Source: Candidatus Tectimicrobiota bacterium (GTDB taxonomy: Bacteria > UBA8248 > JACPRG01). From it: 8,849 bases of DNA. A program made the translations under genes and the position numbers. The stretch lies in NCBI GenBank assembly GCA_016190025.1, contig JACPRG010000014.1, positions 1-8,849 on the forward strand. Reading direction: 5' to 3'. This document shows, one piece after another, positions 1 to 7,956 of the stretch. The notes under the pieces were generated by a model. The model was given only the letters and a program-made list of their open reading frames with translations. It searched no databases and was not told the DNA's origin. How positions within the stretch are numbered: the first letter of the stretch is position 1; the number at the start of each line of letters is the position of its first letter.

Positions 1-115
1 ACCCGCTCCACCGGGGGGCGCTCCTTTTTTGCCGCCGATTGCCAATGATCCCTGCCGGGGTGTCTCGTTCGACGTGGAAGGGCGGTAAATGTGTCGGGCC
101 TCGGAACGGCTCGCG
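1..115. other. Intergenic region after polA, no gene seen
   Basis: This stretch follows the polA stop codon. No reading frame here has the features of a real gene, and there is no stem-loop followed by a T-run in the minus-strand sense that would terminate polA. A T6 run lies on the plus strand at 25-30, preceded by an imperfect 6-bp stem (about 5-10 with 14-20, one G-T wobble). It could only terminate a plus-strand transcript from outside the window, and the stem is too weak and badly spaced for me to call it. Confidence 0.5.
9..26 (-). promoter_or_regulatory. Possible ribosome binding site and GTG start of a gene leaving the window
   Basis: On the minus strand an AAGGAG motif (26-21) is followed after 9 nt by GTG (11-9) and then GAG CGG before the window ends. 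Spacing and strand match a start for another gene downstream of polA. Only three codons are visible, so the gene itself cannot be identified and the match could be chance. Confidence 0.22.
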
Positions 116-2839
116 TCAATGCGCCTCGTCCCAGTTGTCCCCGGTGTGGGTGTCGGCCAGGAGAGGGACGGAGAGCTCCGCCGCGCCCTCCATTTCCTCC
201 TTCACCAAGGCGGCCAGGCCATCCATCTCCCCGGGAGGCCCCTCGAAGACCAGCTCGTCGTGGACCTGCAGGAGCATCCGGCTCTGAAGGTCCCGCTCCG
301 CGAGCCTTCTGTGGATCTGGATCATCGCCGCCTTGATGATGTCCGCCGCCGAGCCCTGAACGGTGGTGTTGACGGCCGTCCGCTCGGCGAAGCCGCGCAG
401 GTTGGCGTTGGGGTGGTTGATGTCCGGGATGGGCCGGCGGCGGCCTCGTAAGGTCTCGACGTATCCCCGCTCCCGGGCCTCCGCCAGCGTCTTGTCGATG
501 TAGGCTCTTACGCCCGCGTGCCTCTCGAAGTAGCCGTCGATGAAGCGCCGGGCCTCCTCCACCGGGACGCCGATGCCCTGGGAGAGGCCGAAGGGGCTCA
601 GGCCGTACACCACGCCGTAGTTCACCGCCTTCGCCATCCGGCGCATCTCGTCGGTCACCGTCCCCGGCAAGACCCGGAAAACCTCCAGCGCCGTCCGCGT
701 GTGCACGTCCTCTCCGGCCCGAAACGCCTCCGTCAGCTTTTCGTCGCCCGAGAGGTGGGCCAGGATGCGAAGCTCCACCTGGGAGTAGTCCGCCGAGAGC
801 ATCTTCCAGCCGGGGGAGGAGATGAAGGCCCGGCGGATCTGCCGGCCCAGCTCCGTGCGGATGGGGATGTTCTGTAAATTGGGGTCGGAGGAGCTGAGGC
901 GCCCCGTGGCGGCCACCGACTGGTTGAAGGAGGTGTGGATGCGCCCCGTCCCGGGGTGGACCAGCTTGGGCAGGGCCTCCACGTACGTGGACTGGAGCTT
1001 CGCCAGCTCCCGGTAGGACAGGATCTCCTGGGGAAGGGGATGGAGCGGGGCCAGCTTCTCCAGGACGTCGGCGCCGGTGGACATCCCCGTCTTGGTCCGC
1101 TTGATGGTCCCGGGCGGGGCCAGCCTGTGGAGCTGGAGCTTGTCGAACAGGACCTCCCGGAGCTGGACGGGCGAGTTGGGGTTCACCTCGCGGCCCGCCG
1201 CCTCGTGAATCCGCCGCAGGGCCGCCTCCATCTGCGCCTCCAGGGATTTCCCCATCTCCCGCAGAAGGTCCGGGTCGATGAGGACCCCCGCCTCCTCCAT
1301 GGCCGCCAGGACCGGGACCAGCGGCATCTCCAGCTCGTCGAAGACCGGCCGCAGGCCGCTCTCCTCGAGCTTCGGGCCGAGGACCTCCACCAGGGTGTAG
1401 GCGACCTCCGCGTCCTCCGCCGAGTAGCGGGCGGCCGTCTCGACGTCCACCTGGTTGAAGGGTTTTTCCTTCGCGCCGCTTCCGGCGACCTCCGGATAGG
1501 TCACGACCTGGTAATTCAAGAACTCCCGCGCGATCTCCTCCAGGTTGTGCCCGCGTCGGATCGGGTTCAGGACGTAGCTGGCCAGCATGGTGTCGAAGGC
1601 GACGCCCCGCAGGGCGATCCCCGCGCGGGAGAAGACGATCATGTCGTACTTGATGTTCTGGCCGTACTTGGGGATCGCAGGGTCTTCCAGCAGGGGCTTG
1701 AGGCGGCCGAGGACCTTCCCGGCGGGAAGCTGCGCGGGCGCCCCCATGTAATCGTGGGCCAGCGGAATGTAGTGCCCTTCGCCGGACTCGCGGGACAGGG
1801 CCACGCCGACGATCTCCGCCCACATGGGCTCCTTGTGAGTGGTCTCCAGGTCCACGGCGAACCCGCGGGAGCCCTCCAGGCGCTTGACCAGCTCTTCGAA
1901 TTCCGCCTCGTCCAGAACGGCGGCGTATCTCTTCTCCGCGGCCGCCTCTTCCCGCGTCCCGGCGAGGATCTCGTTGGCCAGGCGGTTGAACTCCAGCTCC
2001 TTGAGCAGGGTCAGGGCCGCCTCCCGGTCCATCTCTTGGATCCGGAGATCCTCCACGCCTACCTCCAGGTCCAGGCCGGTCTCGATGGTCACCAGGGTCC
2101 GGCTGAGGCGCGCCTGGTCGGCGTTCTCCTTCAGGCGCTCCCGCTGCTTGTCCGAGTCGATCTCGTCGAGCCGGCCCAGGAGGGACTCGACGTCTCCGTA
2201 CCGCTGGATGAGGGCCTTGGCCGTTTTCTCGCCGACGCCGGGGACGCCGGGGACGTTGTCCACGCTGTCCCCCATGAGGGCGAGGACGTCCGCCACCCGC
2301 TCGGGCGGGACGCTGAACCGCTCCTCGACCTCGGCCAGGCCGATCCTCCGGTCGCGCAGGGTGTCCCAGAGAGTGACGCGCGGGCTGACCAGTTGGTAGA
2401 AGTCCTTGTCGGCGGTGATGATGGTGACGTCGAACCCGGCGGCCTCGGCCCGGCGGGTGAGGGTGCCGATGAGGTCGTCGGCCTCCACGCCCTCCTCCTC
2501 CACGATGGGGACGCCCAGAACCCGGGTCATCTCCCGGCAGTAGGGCCATTGGGTCAGGAGCCCCTCCGGGGTCTCGGCCCGATTGGCCTTGTAGGCGGAG
2601 AAGAGCGCGAGCCGCTTTTTGGGCGGGCCCAGGTCGAAGGCGACGGCGCAGTGGGTGGGGGACTGCTCCCGCAGGACCTTAAGGAGCATCTGGGTATAGC
2701 CGAAGACGGCGTTGGTGGGCAGGCCCTTGGAGTTGGTCAGGCCCGACTTGATGGCGTGATAGGCCCGGTAGACGTAAGAGGAGCCGTCGATCAGGAAAAG
2801 CAGGGGGCGGGAGGGGGTCTTCTGCGTCTTCGGGCTCAT
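116..2839 (-). CDS. polA: DNA polymerase I, full length with 5' nuclease, proofreading and polymerase domains
   Basis: This 907-residue protein is a complete bacterial DNA polymerase I, which fills gaps, removes Okazaki RNA primers and acts in excision repair. Residues about 10-295 form the 5' nuclease (FLIDGS with D18, VEADD at 118-122, TADKD at 142-146, GDSVDNVPGVPGVG at 190-203 for the helix-hairpin-helix). Residues about 305-500 form the 3'-5' exonuclease. Its catalytic set is complete: D330 and E332 (exo I), N395 and D399 (exo II), Y472 and D476 (exo III), so proofreading should be active. The polymerase domain carries motif A (DYSQVELR, D684), motif B (R733, K737, Y741, Y745) and motif C (HDE 860-862), and ends with the usual GDNWDEAH. 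The residue equivalent to E. coli F762 is tyrosine (Y741). The ATG start gives the normal N-terminus; an AAGGA lies 12 nt upstream, rather far. The gene begins 33 nt after the DUF1152-like gene, so co-transcription is likely. Confidence 0.98.
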   Translation of the reverse strand: MSPKTQKTPSRPLLFLIDGSSYVYRAYHAIKSGLTNSKGLPTNAVFGYTQMLLKVLREQSPTHCAVAFDLGPPKKRLALFSAYKANRAETPEGLLTQWPYCREMTRVLGVPIVEEEGVEADDLIGTLTRRAEAAGFDVTIITADKDFYQLVSPRVTLWDTLRDRRIGLAEVEERFSVPPERVADVLALMGDSVDNVPGVPGVGEKTAKALIQRYGDVESLLGRLDEIDSDKQRERLKENADQARLSRTLVTIETGLDLEVGVEDLRIQEMDREAALTLLKELEFNRLANEILAGTREEAAAEKRYAAVLDEAEFEELVKRLEGSRGFAVDLETTHKEPMWAEIVGVALSRESGEGHYIPLAHDYMGAPAQLPAGKVLGRLKPLLEDPAIPKYGQNIKYDMIVFSRAGIALRGVAFDTMLASYVLNPIRRGHNLEEIAREFLNYQVVTYPEVAGSGAKEKPFNQVDVETAARYSAEDAEVAYTLVEVLGPKLEESGLRPVFDELEMPLVPVLAAMEEAGVLIDPDLLREMGKSLEAQMEAALRRIHEAAGREVNPNSPVQLREVLFDKLQLHRLAPPGTIKRTKTGMSTGADVLEKLAPLHPLPQEILSYRELAKLQSTYVEALPKLVHPGTGRIHTSFNQSVAATGRLSSSDPNLQNIPIRTELGRQIRRAFISSPGWKMLSADYSQVELRILAHLSGDEKLTEAFRAGEDVHTRTALEVFRVLPGTVTDEMRRMAKAVNYGVVYGLSPFGLSQGIGVPVEEARRFIDGYFERHAGVRAYIDKTLAEARERGYVETLRGRRRPIPDINHPNANLRGFAERTAVNTTVQGSAADIIKAAMIQIHRRLAERDLQSRMLLQVHDELVFEGPPGEMDGLAALVKEEMEGAAELSVPLLADTHTGDNWDEAH

Positions 2840-2872
2840 CGCGGTCGGAGGTCCTTCGCCGGGGACGGCCTC

Positions 2873-3865
2873 TCAGGCATGGCCGGGCCTCGGGACGTCC
2901 CGGTAATCCCGGGTCCCCAGCACGGCCATCTGCCTCTCCAGATCCAGCTCGGTCCGCAGGCCCATGGCGTGCAGGGCATCGTTGGCCTCCTCCAGGGAGT
3001 TCGCGCTCTCGACGATGTGGGCCAGGGATCGGCCTCGCGCCGCCACGACCTTGGGGTCCAGGTAGAACGTCACGGCGCAGACGGGGGAAAGGCGCACGAA
3101 GCGCGTCCCGTGCCGGATGGCGCGAAGCCCCTGCTCCCCCCGGAAGCAGTGCACGGGCAGGGCGCTGGCCTCGGTGCCGACCGCCCGGGCCAGGTCCTCC
3201 ATCCGGTCGGCGACCTCGGGCGTGATCCCCCACGCGCCCAGGAACCCCCCGGCGGCGGCCAGCTCGCTCAGGTTCCGGTCGATCTCCTCGGGGCTCAGCT
3301 CGGCGTCGCTGCCGTACCCGAGGATCCCCAGCAGGGCCGGGATCTCCCGCGCCGCCCGGGCGAGGGCGGCCACGACGACGGCGTCGCAGAGAGGGCTCCG
3401 CAGGCCCTTTTCTTCGCCGGTGGCGATGGCGTCCCCGCCCACGTCCACGCCGACCACCCGGTCAAGGCCCAGGGCGCGCGCGGCCTCCACGATCCCCTCC
3501 GCCAGGACCTTCGGCCCGTGGTGAACGCTGACGAGGATCGCGTCTTTTCCCAAGATCTCCGCCACCCGCGCCTCGGTGAACCGGACGCCGGTCTTCGTCC
3601 GCGCCTCTTTTCCCGCCCACCAGACGGCCTTGTGAAGGGGGCGGACGCCCTCCACCTCCTCCAGGTGCCGGCAGCCGGGGGTCGGATCGAAGACGACCCG
3701 CTCCCAGGCGACGCCCCCGAGGATGGTTTCCGCGCCGAAGTTCTTCAGGAGCTGGGCGGTGGGCAGGGTGCCCACGATGTCCCCGCCGCCGCCGATGCCG
3801 ATCACCAGCGCGCGGGTCGCGCCGCGCAGGAACTTCGCGAAGCCGTCGGAGGTCTCGAAGTTCAT
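2873..3865 (-). CDS. DUF1152-like protein of unknown function
   Basis: A 330-residue soluble protein with no signal peptide or membrane helix. From memory it resembles the DUF1152 family (Pfam PF06626), best known from archaea and uncharacterised; I could not run a profile search. Visible features are a glycine-rich nucleotide-binding-like loop GIGGGGD (23-29) after a hydrophobic strand, VSVHHGPK (113-119), a second glycine motif GVDVGGD (139-145), SPLCDAVVVAAL (157-168), GYGSDAELSPEE (183-194) and a C-terminal segment with FYLDPK (267-272). The two glycine loops and alternating strands and helices suggest a Rossmann-like fold, but no catalytic activity can be assigned. I chose the ATG at 3865. 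A longer frame begins with TTG at 3916, but that adds 17 residues of poor character, has no ribosome binding site and overlaps a possible promoter -10. The ATG also has only a weak upstream GCGAG. The gene lies 87 nt after the MFS stop and 33 nt before polA. Confidence 0.75.
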   Translation of the reverse strand: MNFETSDGFAKFLRGATRALVIGIGGGGDIVGTLPTAQLLKNFGAETILGGVAWERVVFDPTPGCRHLEEVEGVRPLHKAVWWAGKEARTKTGVRFTEARVAEILGKDAILVSVHHGPKVLAEGIVEAARALGLDRVVGVDVGGDAIATGEEKGLRSPLCDAVVVAALARAAREIPALLGILGYGSDAELSPEEIDRNLSELAAAGGFLGAWGITPEVADRMEDLARAVGTEASALPVHCFRGEQGLRAIRHGTRFVRLSPVCAVTFYLDPKVVAARGRSLAHIVESANSLEEANDALHAMGLRTELDLERQMAVLGTRDYRDVPRPGHA

Positions 3866-3914
3866 GGATGCTCGCTTAGGGTTCGGGAGATGGCCGGACT
3901 GCCACCGGGATCTC

Positions 3915-3944
3915 AAGGTATCACCCGCGGATTCGGATTGGCAA
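3915..3944 (-). promoter_or_regulatory. Possible promoter for the DUF1152-like gene and polA
   Basis: On the minus strand TTGCCA (3944-3939, five of six matches to the sigma-70 -35 consensus) is separated by 18 nt from TACCTT (3920-3915), which fits the loose TAnnnT form of a -10. Transcription would start near 3908, leaving a leader of about 40 nt before the ATG at 3865. It sits in the longest gap before the DUF1152-polA pair, where a promoter is plausible. The -10 is weak and no transcript evidence is available. Confidence 0.3.
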
Positions 3945-3952
3945 GGACGGTC

Positions 3953-5200
3953 TCACGTCCGGGTTGACGCGGCTCTCCGGGGGGCGCGGACCTTCCGGGG
4001 GGCGGCGAGCCAGACGAAGAGCGCGCTGGCCGAAGTCGCCAGGGCGGCGACGAGGAAGGCCCCCCGGTAGCTCCCGGAAAGGTCATAGATCCACCCGCCC
4101 AGCCAAGGGCCGAAGGCTCCTCCGAGGCCGAAACCCGCGGCCATGGCGCCCATGATGGCGCCGAAGCGCCTCCCCTGGAAGATGTCCGCGGCCGTCGCCA
4201 GGAAGAGCGGCGGTCTCGACCCGAAGCCGAAGCCGTAGAAGACGACGAAGCCGTAGAGGGGCCAGGGGGAGGTCCGCCCCAGCGACATCAACAGGCCCAG
4301 GCCGGCCAGGACGGACAGGGTGCCGAACAGGTACAGCCGCTCCCTCCCCCAGCGGTCGGACATCGCCCCCCAGAAGAACATCCCGCCGATCCCGAAGAAG
4401 TAGGCGAGGCCGAACGTCGAAGCGGCCAGGGCCTTCGAGTACCCCAGGCCCGCGACGTGGGCGACCTGGTGGACGACCATCATCTCGCCGGAGGCGGACT
4501 GGAGGAAGAAGGCGGCGACGAGAAACCAGAAAGGGCGGGTCTTCATCGCCTCCCGCGGGGTCCAGGGGCGCTCCGCCCAGGCGGAATCCACCACCGCAAG
4601 CGCGACCTTTCCACCACCGGAGAGCTTCTTGGGGCCGTCGTATCCCATGTCTTGGGGCCGCTGGCGCTGAAAGAAGACGATGACGGGCGTCAGCAGGAGG
4701 AACGATCCGACGCCCAGGAGGACGAACGCCCAGCGCCACCCGTACATCGAGATGAGGAACTGGGAGAGGGGGACCAGCCCCAGCGCGGCCGTCCCCATCC
4801 CCGAGGAGGAGATGCCCGCGGCCAGTCCCCGGCCGCCCTCGAACCACTCGGTCACGATGGCGGCGTTGGGGACGTACTCGAACATCACGAGCCCCGCCGC
4901 CAGGAGGACGCCGAGCAGAAGATAGACCTGCCACAGGCTCCCGGCGGCGGAGGCCCCGACGAAGGCCAGGGCCACGGCCGCCAGGCCGGCGGGCATCAGG
5001 CGCCTCGGCCCCCACCGGTCGAGGAGCGCGCCGGAAACGGGGGCCAGGGCGGCGTAGACCAGCCGGTGAACCGAGTAGATCCCCGCTGTCTCGGCCCGCC
5101 CCCACTCGAAGTCCTGGAAGAGCGCCACGTAGAAGACGCTGAAGGCGTACCGCAGGCCGAAGGCGAAGGTGAGGGTGAGAAGGCAGACGCCCACCACCAC
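3953..5200 (-). CDS. Major facilitator superfamily transporter, OFA/monocarboxylate-like
   Basis: An inner-membrane secondary transporter of 415 residues from the GTG start, with hydrophobic segments consistent with 12 helices and a longer hydrophilic loop (about 178-222) between the two halves. The MFS motif A appears twice, as GALLDRWGPRR (57-67, loop 2-3) and GAMSDRWGRER (278-288, loop 8-9). The stretch EWFEGGRGLAAGISSSGMG (118-136) resembles the helix 4 region of oxalate:formate antiporter and monocarboxylate-type members, so an organic anion substrate is a reasonable guess, not a demonstration. The C-terminus is a short basic tail. The GTG at 5200 is a conservative start and probably too short. 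The open frame continues upstream and encodes ERFYYGW just before the first helix, a sequence typical of this family's N-terminus. No ATG, GTG or TTG precedes it before an in-frame TAA at 5254-5252; CTG at 5230 or ATC at 5233, with GGAG at 5243-5240, are the candidates. The oxidoreductase gene lies upstream. Confidence 0.92.
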   Translation of the reverse strand: MVVGVCLLTLTFAFGLRYAFSVFYVALFQDFEWGRAETAGIYSVHRLVYAALAPVSGALLDRWGPRRLMPAGLAAVALAFVGASAAGSLWQVYLLLGVLLAAGLVMFEYVPNAAIVTEWFEGGRGLAAGISSSGMGTAALGLVPLSQFLISMYGWRWAFVLLGVGSFLLLTPVIVFFQRQRPQDMGYDGPKKLSGGGKVALAVVDSAWAERPWTPREAMKTRPFWFLVAAFFLQSASGEMMVVHQVAHVAGLGYSKALAASTFGLAYFFGIGGMFFWGAMSDRWGRERLYLFGTLSVLAGLGLLMSLGRTSPWPLYGFVVFYGFGFGSRPPLFLATAADIFQGRRFGAIMGAMAAGFGLGGAFGPWLGGWIYDLSGSYRGAFLVAALATSASALFVWLAAPRKVRAPRRAASTRT

Positions 5201-5227
5201 CCATCCGTAGTAGAAGCGCTCAGTTCT

Positions 5228-5243
5228 CAGGATGGGGGTCTCC
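5228..5243 (-). promoter_or_regulatory. Ribosome binding site and possible non-AUG start of the MFS gene
   Basis: On the minus strand GGAG (5243-5240) lies 9 nt before a CTG (5230-5228) and 6 nt before an ATC (5233-5231), both in frame with the transporter. The in-frame TAA at 5254-5252 rules out any start further upstream. Starting at CTG adds ten residues (LRTERFYYGW) and gives a protein of 425. The GTG at 5200 has no comparable ribosome binding site at normal spacing. Confidence 0.4.
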
Positions 5244-5254
5244 GCTGGGTCTTA

Positions 5255-5350
5255 TGGGCCGGATCTTGTGGGATGGCGGGGAAGTCCAGTCCCAGTTGTC
5301 GTCCCTGGAGAAAGCCGTCCCCGAAGAAAAAGGAATTCCCCGGCTACGCC
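5255..5350. other. Non-coding gap between oxidoreductase and transporter genes
   Basis: No gene is seen. AGCCG and CGGCT on the minus strand could form a 5-bp stem, but with a 23-nt loop, and only a short TTTCT follows, so I do not call a terminator. A CATAAG (5256-5251) resembles a -10 box without a good -35, so a promoter for the transporter is possible but unsupported. Confidence 0.5.
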
Positions 5351-6349
5351 TCAGAGGAGCTCCGCCAGTTCGATGGTCCTTCCTTCCGTTGCGGAACGGA
5401 CGACGGCCTCCACGGCGGCGATGGCCCGGACGCCCTCCTCCCCGGCCACCTCCGGCCGCGCCCCCGTCCGGACGCACCGGCCGAACTCCTCCATCTCCTC
5501 CAGAATGATGTCCACGTGCCGGCCCAGTTCCACGGGCGCCCGCTCCTCGCCCCCTTTCTTCTGCAGGGAGAGCCGCGTCCCTTCGGCCTCGCAGTAGGCG
5601 TTGGCCTCTGTGCCGTAGAGGTTCACGTACCCGATCCTGGGCGTCGCGAAGTTGGATCCCAGGTACCCCAGGGCGCCCGAATCGAACTCCAGGATCGCCG
5701 TGACCGCGTCGTCAATGTCCACCGGGGCCGCGAGACGCTTGGAGAACGCCGAGATGCGCTGGATCGGCCCCAGCAGGTACGCCAGGGTGTCCAGGTGATG
5801 GATGCCCAGGCTTGTCAGGGGTCCCCCCGGGCTCTCGGTGCGGCTTGCGCGCCACTTGCTTTCGTCCAGCGTCAGGCCCATGCCGTAGGAGAGGTTGGCC
5901 TCGGCCGTGATGACCCGCCCGAGAGCCCCTTCCCCGATCAGCGCCTTGAGCTTGCGCGCCCCCTCCTGGCGGCGCCGGCTGTGCCCGACCGAGAGGACGA
6001 CCCCCGCTTTCTTGCAGGCCGCGGCCGCCGCTTTCGCGTCTGCGACCGTGTGGGCCAGGGGCTTTTCCACGAAGACGTGCTTTTTGGCCTTGGCGGCGGC
6101 CTCGATCTGCGCCCGGTGGGCCGAGTGGGGGGTGGTCAGAAGGACTCCCTCCACCTCGGGGTCGGAGAGGGCGGCCTCATAGCTCTCCGCCTCGCGGCAG
6201 CCGTATTTCTTCGCGAAGTCGGATCGCTTCTTGGGGTTGCGGGTGAAGCACGTCGCGATCCGCAGGGCGTCGGTCTTCTGGACAGCGTCGGCCAGCACGC
6301 CCGACCACCAGCCGATGCCCACGCTCGCCACTCTCACGGGACTCGCCAT
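5351..6349 (-). CDS. Gfo/Idh/MocA-family NAD(P)-dependent oxidoreductase
   Basis: A 332-residue cytoplasmic protein of usual family length. These enzymes oxidise or reduce sugars, inositols and related polyols with NAD(P); the substrate here is unknown. The N-terminal Rossmann fold begins with VASVGIGWW (7-15), where the usual GxGxxG/A continues with two tryptophans. TPHSAH (73-78) and the hallmark VEKPLA (94-99, K96 catalytic) follow. The C-terminal half has GGPLTSLGIHHLD (175-187). H184 is the family's active-site histidine, but the aspartate normally four residues before it is serine (S180). Thus two of the three Lys-Asp-His residues seen in inositol dehydrogenase remain. The protein ends ELAELL. 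The ATG is preceded by GGAGG (6361-6357) at 7 nt, so the start is secure. It lies 145 nt after gatB, so it may be a separate transcription unit, and upstream of the MFS gene, which might supply its substrate. Confidence 0.92.
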   Translation of the reverse strand: MASPVRVASVGIGWWSGVLADAVQKTDALRIATCFTRNPKKRSDFAKKYGCREAESYEAALSDPEVEGVLLTTPHSAHRAQIEAAAKAKKHVFVEKPLAHTVADAKAAAAACKKAGVVLSVGHSRRRQEGARKLKALIGEGALGRVITAEANLSYGMGLTLDESKWRASRTESPGGPLTSLGIHHLDTLAYLLGPIQRISAFSKRLAAPVDIDDAVTAILEFDSGALGYLGSNFATPRIGYVNLYGTEANAYCEAEGTRLSLQKKGGEERAPVELGRHVDIILEEMEEFGRCVRTGARPEVAGEEGVRAIAAVEAVVRSATEGRTIELAELL

Positions 6350-6413
6350 GGCTCTGCCTCCACGGTCTAGCGGGTCGTCCCCTTCCGGGTTGAGGAACGT
6401 CGCGGCCCGGATC

Positions 6414-6450
6414 TGAGCGAAGGGTCACTCACCGCGAGCGGAACCCGCGG
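6414..6450 (-). terminator. Tandem small hairpins after gatB, possible transcription end or processing site
   Basis: In the minus-strand RNA, UGAGUGA (6431-6425) can pair with UCGCUCA (6420-6414) around a 4-nt loop, giving seven pairs including one U-G wobble; the same pair would be a mismatch in plus-strand RNA. Immediately before it CCGCG (6450-6446) can pair with CGCGG (6436-6432) around a 9-nt loop. They lie about 45-80 nt after the gatB stop. No U-run follows, so this is not a classic intrinsic terminator; it could mark a Rho-dependent end or mRNA 3' end, or be chance in GC-rich DNA. Confidence 0.28.
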
Positions 6451-6494
6451 CTACGCGACTCTGACTCCGTTCAGTGAAGCCACGCAAATTTCGC

Positions 6495-7934
<1,440 letters not shown>

Positions 7935-7940
7935 CCCCAT

Positions 7941-7947
7941 TCCTTCC
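7941..7947 (-). promoter_or_regulatory. Ribosome binding site of gatB that selects the second ATG
   Basis: The minus strand reads GGAAGGA here, followed without a gap by ATG (7940) and 6 nt later by a second in-frame ATG (7934). Only the second has productive Shine-Dalgarno spacing, and it gives the usual N-terminus [12 protein letters not shown]. Confidence 0.7.
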
Positions 7948-7956
7948 GCGCGGCCC

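Noticed and set aside
3866..3916. TTG at 3916 as the start of the DUF1152-like gene
   Set aside because: There is no ribosome binding site before it, the extra 17 residues look non-conserved, and it overlaps a possible -10 element; the ATG at 3865 is better.
935..3967. A 1010-codon open frame on the plus strand, the longest in the window
   Set aside because: It is exactly antisense and codon-aligned to polA, the DUF1152-like gene and the end of the MFS gene, which happen to share one frame. It stays open because those genes avoid TTA, CTA and TCA codons over this span, as expected in GC-rich DNA. Its translation is low-complexity and matches no family I know.
5310..5350. Inverted repeat AGCCG...CGGCT with a nearby T-rich stretch as a terminator of the oxidoreductase gene
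   Set aside because: The stem is only 5 bp with a 23-nt loop, and the T-run is inside the loop rather than after the stem.
5220..5477. An 85-codon minus-strand frame overlapping the 3' end of the oxidoreductase gene
   Set aside because: It lies mostly out of frame within a well-supported gene, is rich in G, R and P, and has no family resemblance.
4457..6370. A 637-codon plus-strand open frame across the MFS and oxidoreductase genes
   Set aside because: It is again codon-aligned antisense to two genes that share a frame, with a composition rich in G, R, P, D and H and no recognisable domain.
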